Assembly: GCA_009778595.1 (NCBI GenBank)
Contig: WRJI01000016.1
Coordinates: 1 to 36,303, forward strand
Length of the DNA stretch: 36,303 bases
Direction of reading: 5' to 3'
Origin: Peptococcaceae bacterium
Lineage (GTDB): Bacteria; Bacillota; Desulfitobacteriia; Desulfitobacteriales; Syntrophobotulaceae
Of this stretch, positions 32,421 through 36,303 are shown piece after piece. The notes beneath the pieces were generated by a model. That model searched no databases. It saw nothing but the letters and a program-made list of their open reading frames with translations, and was not told the origin of the DNA. The position numbers were made by a program, and so were the translations under genes. Position 1 is the stretch's first letter. Each line of letters opens with the position of its first letter.

Positions 32421-33452
32421 CTATGAAGCCAACTCCTTAACCAAAACCACGCCGGGCTTCTTCGTAACTCTGCCGACACGCACAGGGGACTCCCCGCCCC
32501 GTCGCAATACATCAACAACCCGCCCCTCATCATCCTGATGAGCCACAATCACAAACCCGATACCCATATTAAAAATCCGAAACATCTCCGTCTCATCCAC
32601 ATCGCCCAGTTTTTGCAGCACATCAAAAACAGGCGGTCTCTCCCAGTTGCTCACCATAACCTCAGCCCCACACCCCTCCGGCAGTACACGGGGCAGATTC
32701 TCCATAAACCCGCCGCCGGTGATATGAACCATACCCGGAACAGCCACCTCCTCAAGCATGGCCAAAATCGGCTTCACATAGATACGGGTCGGAGCCAACA
32801 ACACATCTCCCAAGGGCGCCGCCAACTCAGGAAACCGCGTCTCCCACGCATAACCTTCAAAAACCTTGCGCACCAAAGAAAATCCGTTGCTGTGCAACCC
32901 GGCAGAAGGCAACCCGATTAACACATCCCCCACCCGAACGTCCTCAGGGTTAATCATGCGATCCCGATTGACAACCCCCACAGCAAACCCCGCAATATCA
33001 TACTCATCCGACCGGTAAAACCCGGGCATCTCAGCCATTTCACCACCGATGAGCGCACATCCGGCCAGCTCGCAGCCCGCCGCCATACCGCCCACAACAG
33101 CCGCCATCCGTTCCGGATTAAGCTTCCCCGTCGCCACATAATCCAGAAAAAACAGCGGTTCAGCCCCAAGCACCAAAACATCATTAACACACATCGCCAC
33201 CGCATCGATGCCAATGGTATCATGCCTGTCCATCTCGAAAGCCAGCCGCAGCTTTGTCCCCACCCCATCGGTTCCCGACACAAGCACCGGATCAGGATAC
33301 TTATCCACATCAAGGGCAAACAAACCTGCGAACCCGCCCAAACCGCTCAAGACCTCCGGTCGACGGGTCCGGGCAACAGCGGGTTTGATTTTGTCGACCG
33401 CCAAAGCCCCCGCCTCAATGTTAACCCCGGCATCTTCATATGTTATACCCAT
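32421..33452 (-). CDS. purM: Phosphoribosylformylglycinamidine cyclo-ligase (AIR synthetase)
   Basis: PurM closes the imidazole ring to form AIR. The 343-residue protein shows ITYEDAGVNIEAG at the N-terminus, VSGTDGVGTKLRLA, DTIGIDAVAMCVNDVLVLGA (metal and ATP binding), IGGEMAEMPGFY and HITGGGFMENLPRVLPEG. The C-terminal half ends normally. It lies 67 bp after purE; that gap contains a small hairpin. No sequence abnormality is visible. Confidence 0.97.
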   Translation of the reverse strand: MGITYEDAGVNIEAGALAVDKIKPAVARTRRPEVLSGLGGFAGLFALDVDKYPDPVLVSGTDGVGTKLRLAFEMDRHDTIGIDAVAMCVNDVLVLGAEPLFFLDYVATGKLNPERMAAVVGGMAAGCELAGCALIGGEMAEMPGFYRSDEYDIAGFAVGVVNRDRMINPEDVRVGDVLIGLPSAGLHSNGFSLVRKVFEGYAWETRFPELAAPLGDVLLAPTRIYVKPILAMLEEVAVPGMVHITGGGFMENLPRVLPEGCGAEVMVSNWERPPVFDVLQKLGDVDETEMFRIFNMGIGFVIVAHQDDEGRVVDVLRRGGESPVRVGRVTKKPGVVLVKELAS

Positions 33453-33473
33453 AATCTACCTCATTACTGTTAT

Positions 33474-33486
33474 GCGCCGTCGGCGC
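33474..33486. other. Short GC hairpin between purE and purM
   Basis: GCGCC-GTC-GGCGC forms a 5-bp stem with a three-base loop and no T-run, so it is unlikely to stop transcription. It might affect RNA stability or processing between the two genes. It resembles in size, but not in sequence, the hairpins of the 18183/18767 repeats. Confidence 0.4.
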
Positions 33487-33519
33487 TCAGTGCCTAACGC
33501 TTTGCGATGATTGGTTCAT

Positions 33520-34041
33520 TCACACTTGAACAAGCGATCCCAAGCGCACGCGTTCTGCCAAAGCCTGGTCTTTGGCTTCCACCTCTGCCGCCATGTTATC
33601 TCTGTATTTAAGAAAGCTTCCACGCAGATCCTCATCAGAGGAAGCCAGGATTTGAACCGCCAGCAACGCGGCGTTGCGCGCACCTCCGATGCCTACCGTA
33701 GCCACAGGAACCCCAGGAGGCATTTGAACGATGGCATAGAGAGCGTCAAGACCCTGCAAAGCTCCGCTACTGATGGGCACACCGATAACCGGCAACACCG
33801 TCGCCGCCGCAATAACACCCGGCAAATGGGCCGCCATACCCGCCCCCGCGATAATAACTTTGCCGCCTCCTCTGTCGAAATCGCTAACCCAAGCCAAGGT
33901 TCTGGCCAAAGTTCTGTGAGCCGACGACACCTTAACTTCATAAGGCACGCCAAAAAACTCCAGGGTCTTCACCGCTTCCGTCATCACACCGATATCGGAA
34001 TCACTGCCCATAACAATGCCCACTGTCGCCTGCTCACCCAT
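33520..34041 (-). CDS. purE: 5-(carboxyamino)imidazole ribonucleotide mutase, class I PurE
   Basis: PurE moves the carboxyl group of N5-CAIR to form CAIR. The 173-residue protein has GIVMGSDSDIGVMTEAVKTL, VSSAHRTLART (catalytic His), IIAGAGMAAHLPGVIAA and LDALYAIVQMPPGVPVATV, all typical of class I. A GGAGGGG site precedes the ATG. It is the first gene of the pur operon. No purK, purB, purC, purS, purQ, purL or purF lies in this window. Confidence 0.97.
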   Translation of the reverse strand: MGEQATVGIVMGSDSDIGVMTEAVKTLEFFGVPYEVKVSSAHRTLARTLAWVSDFDRGGGKVIIAGAGMAAHLPGVIAAATVLPVIGVPISSGALQGLDALYAIVQMPPGVPVATVGIGGARNAALLAVQILASSDEDLRGSFLKYRDNMAAEVEAKDQALAERVRLGSLVQV

Positions 34042-34086
34042 ATCTGTTCCCCTCCATTAATCCGCCTAAAAAAAGTACATACCGTC

Positions 34087-34115
34087 ATTTTACCCGACAA
34101 CGGGCCTGTGGTCAA
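34087..34115 (-). promoter_or_regulatory. Sigma-A-type promoter of the pur operon
   Basis: On the minus strand TTGACC (34110-34115) and TAAAAT (34087-34092) are spaced by exactly 17 bp; each matches 5/6 of the consensus. The leader to purE is only about 40 bases, so it has no room for a purine riboswitch. A palindrome TCCGGCCGGA lies just upstream of the -35 element. Confidence 0.7.
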
Positions 34116-34226
34116 ACTCACATCATTCCGGCCGGAGGGGACAGGAGGCGGGCAGGAGGCAGCGTCATCTTGCTAACAGTCCCGATGATGATCAATGATG
34201 ATAGGAAACCATGACCCCTGGTTCCG

Positions 34227-35294
34227 TTATAGTTTCGTATAGTCTGCCCAGAACCTAATTCGTTGGCTACTTCTTGCATAGGGCGACATTGAATAATAAT
34301 ACAAATGATTACTAATAACAACAGCATCTAAAAAAGTGGGGCTCGGTGTCGAGGGGTATTCGGTATTGATCATATACTGTTCTAACCCATTACCGGTTCT
34401 AAAGGAACCGCCAACATTGACAAGTGTATCAACATTAATTGTATTACTGAAATAAAAGGAATCGTAACTACCTGCGGCGGCGCTCATAATAAGAAAGAAG
34501 GTTCTACGATAGACAGGCTTGCCATCGAATACTGCCCCGGTCGCCCTCTCGGTGGACGTGTAATTCATTATCGGTCCTGTGGGGCCGATAATCCCGTTGT
34601 TTCCGGTCGGCCCGGTGTTGCCTATAACTCCAACCACACCCACAGGGCCTGTCGGACCGGTGGCCTCGGCACCGGTGGGACCTGTGGGGCCGGTTACCCC
34701 CTCCGCACCGGTAGGACCGGTGGGGCCGGTGGGCGCGGTTCCGGTGGGCCCGGTTGGACCGGTGATGCCTTGCTCCCCTTGGGGTCCCCGCTCTCCCTGG
34801 GGCCCCTGCTCTCCGTCGGAACCTTGGCATCCGGGGCCTCCTTCCGGGCCCATAGGACCTTCCGTCCCCGCCGGGCCGGCCGGCCCTATAGGTCCTTGGG
34901 GCCCGACAGTACCTTCCGATCCGGCCGGTCCTTCCGAACCAACCGGCCCCCGGGGTCCCATAGATCCCGGATCGCCTTTGGCGCCGATGGGCCCCATGGG
35001 TCCGGTCGGTCCCAGAGTACCTGTATTGCCTCTCGTCCCTTGGGGCCCTTGACACCCTGAATCTCCCTGGGGCCCTATATCTCCGCGAACACCCTGCGCA
35101 CCCCGGGTTCCCTGTGATCCCATCAGCCCCAAAGGACCATCAGGACCGGGGCAGCCGGGGTCGCCTCTGCTTCCTTTCTCTCCCCTTGGCCCCATAGGAC
35201 CACGAGGCCCCGTGGGTCCTGTTGATCCTTGAGCCCCTATCGGCCCTTGGGCCCCCTGTTCGCCTTTGGGATATATATTGCAATTGTTCGCCAT
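34227..35294 (-). CDS. Collagen-like triple-helix repeat protein, BclA-like, with C-terminal domain
   Basis: A short N-terminus ([10 protein letters not shown]) without a classical signal peptide is followed by about 77 Gly-X-Y triplets (residues 11-242), rich in GPTGPTG, GPQGPQG and GPMGPIG. A C-terminal domain of about 110 residues starts near [16 protein letters not shown]. Gly-X-Y proteins form collagen-type triple helices; in Bacillus and Clostridia they are often spore-surface filaments (BclA group). The GKPVYR-x-TF motif also recalls C-terminal domains of phage tail fibres. AAAGGAG lies eight bases before the ATG. A paralogous domain ends the next gene. No clear terminator separates it from the pur promoter. 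Confidence 0.85.
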   Translation of the reverse strand: MANNCNIYPKGEQGAQGPIGAQGSTGPTGPRGPMGPRGEKGSRGDPGCPGPDGPLGLMGSQGTRGAQGVRGDIGPQGDSGCQGPQGTRGNTGTLGPTGPMGPIGAKGDPGSMGPRGPVGSEGPAGSEGTVGPQGPIGPAGPAGTEGPMGPEGGPGCQGSDGEQGPQGERGPQGEQGITGPTGPTGTAPTGPTGPTGAEGVTGPTGPTGAEATGPTGPVGVVGVIGNTGPTGNNGIIGPTGPIMNYTSTERATGAVFDGKPVYRRTFFLIMSAAAGSYDSFYFSNTINVDTLVNVGGSFRTGNGLEQYMINTEYPSTPSPTFLDAVVISNHLYYYSMSPYARSSQRIRFWADYTKL

Positions 35295-35330
35295 GGTATT
35301 TTCTCCTTTAGTTTTATTTATTTTTAATTA

Positions 35331-35359
35331 ATGATGGATGGTGATAATAAAGTTCTCAA
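35331..35359 (-). promoter_or_regulatory. Candidate promoter of the first collagen-like gene
   Basis: TTGAGA (35354-35359) and CATCAT (35331-35336) are 17 bp apart in minus-strand reading. The -10 match is only 4/6, in an AT-rich gap of 109 bp. A sporulation sigma factor could be used instead; I cannot decide. Confidence 0.3.
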
Positions 35360-35403
35360 TTCGTCGCTTGTCGCTTTTTTGGTCTTGGTTCGCCCTGCAA
35401 TAT

Positions 35404-36182
<779 letters not shown>

Positions 36183-36209
36183 GGGCTGTTGCAAAACAAC
36201 AGTCCCCCC

Positions 36210-36247
36210 AAAAAAGAAAAAGCGAGTTTGTAAAAAGCTCGCTTTTT
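36210..36247 (-). terminator. Strong rho-independent terminator at the element end
   Basis: AAAAAGCGAG (36217-36226) pairs perfectly with CTCGCTTTTT (36238-36247). On the minus strand it is followed by TTTTCTTTTTT. It would stop transcripts coming from beyond 36303 and so would insulate the truncated collagen-like frame from upstream transcription. Confidence 0.75.
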
Positions 36248-36273
36248 GTTGTAGAATTGAGGTATGACAAACA

Positions 36274-36303
36274 TCAATATACAACAAAAAAAGTATACCT
36301 TAG
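36274..36303 (-). CDS. Possible last codons of the element's transposase
   Basis: A minus-strand frame open at the window edge gives LRYTFFVVY and stops at 36274-36276, 27 bases ahead of the terminator stem. That is where the end of a transposase gene would be expected. Nine residues are too few to identify it. Confidence 0.25.
   Translation of the reverse strand, partial: LRYTFFVVY

Noticed and set aside
34116-34226. Searched for a terminator between the first collagen-like gene and the pur promoter
   Set aside because: Only the palindrome TCCGGCCGGA and an imperfect ATC/GAT-rich stretch are present, with no T-run; not sufficient to call a terminator.
34504-35060. Several long frames overlapping the collagen-like gene on both strands (Gly-Pro-Val-rich or Arg-His-rich)
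   Set aside because: Gly-X-Y coding DNA is repetitive and leaves other frames open. Only the minus-strand frame has a Shine-Dalgarno, a start and a folded C-terminal domain.

Overview
The window looks like a chromosome segment from a Gram-positive, low-to-medium-GC Firmicute, most likely a spore-forming Clostridia relative (Peptococcaceae-like; the rank below class is a guess). The main evidence is gene order. Read on the minus strand, the centre runs priA - def - fmt - rsmB - rlmN - PP2C phosphatase - prkC - rsgA - rpe - thiN, then rpmB in the opposite orientation, then yloU - fakA - recG. From memory this is the order of the Bacillus subtilis priA-to-recG region. L28 with a CxxC pair, a PASTA-domain Ser/Thr kinase and Shine-Dalgarno sites of the AGGAGG/GGGGA type agree with this.

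Layout. (1) 1-2140: accessory genes, namely a possible plus-strand gene end, two related single-pass membrane proteins (one frameshifted) and a membrane-anchored protein with an acidic Ser-Asp repeat. (2) 2242-7311: yloU-fakA-recG with a promoter at 7245-7273 and a terminator at 2242-2289. (3) 7366-7684: rpmB alone on the plus strand with its own promoter and a terminator shared with the converging thiN operon. (4) 7743-18055: a long minus-strand operon, rlmN - fhaA-like - fhaB-like - PP2C - FtsW/RodA - class B PBP - prkC - rsgA - rpe - thiN. Several joints overlap by 1-4 bp. The FHA/FHA/PP2C/SEDS/PBP block is the arrangement known from the actinobacterial pknB cluster, here placed inside the Firmicutes prpC-prkC-rsgA locus. 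(5) 18183-18872: a small plus-strand membrane-protein gene bracketed by two direct repeats with hairpins. (6) 18873-22043: def-fmt-rsmB. (7) 22344-23408: a plus-strand, membrane-anchored leucine-rich-repeat protein gene sitting between def and priA. (8) 23525-34115: purE-purM-purN-purH-purD, a queuosine-precursor-type transporter, an orphan HTH-N6-adenine methyltransferase and priA, starting from a clear sigma-A-type promoter at 34087-34115. (9) 34227-36303: two collagen-like (Gly-X-Y) genes with a shared C-terminal domain. The second seems to have lost its 5' end to an insertion-sequence end that runs off the window.

How the genes work together. The central block joins translation and ribosome maturation (def, fmt, rsmB, rlmN, rsgA, rpmB) to Ser/Thr phospho-signalling (PP2C, PrkC, two FHA readers) and to peptidoglycan synthesis (SEDS protein plus class B PBP). 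The pur block makes IMP and is translationally linked to a transporter of the YhhQ family and then to the methyltransferase.

The most striking general property is short tandem repeats. Arrays with 9, 15, 21, 24 and 48 bp units, all multiples of three, lie inside linkers of otherwise ordinary housekeeping proteins (RecG, PrkC, RsmB, the methyltransferase, PurH) and in the 1302-2129 membrane protein; FakA has a comparable low-complexity linker. Arrays of 7, 12, 18 and 22 bp lie between genes or at gene ends. I saw no tRNA, rRNA or CRISPR array.
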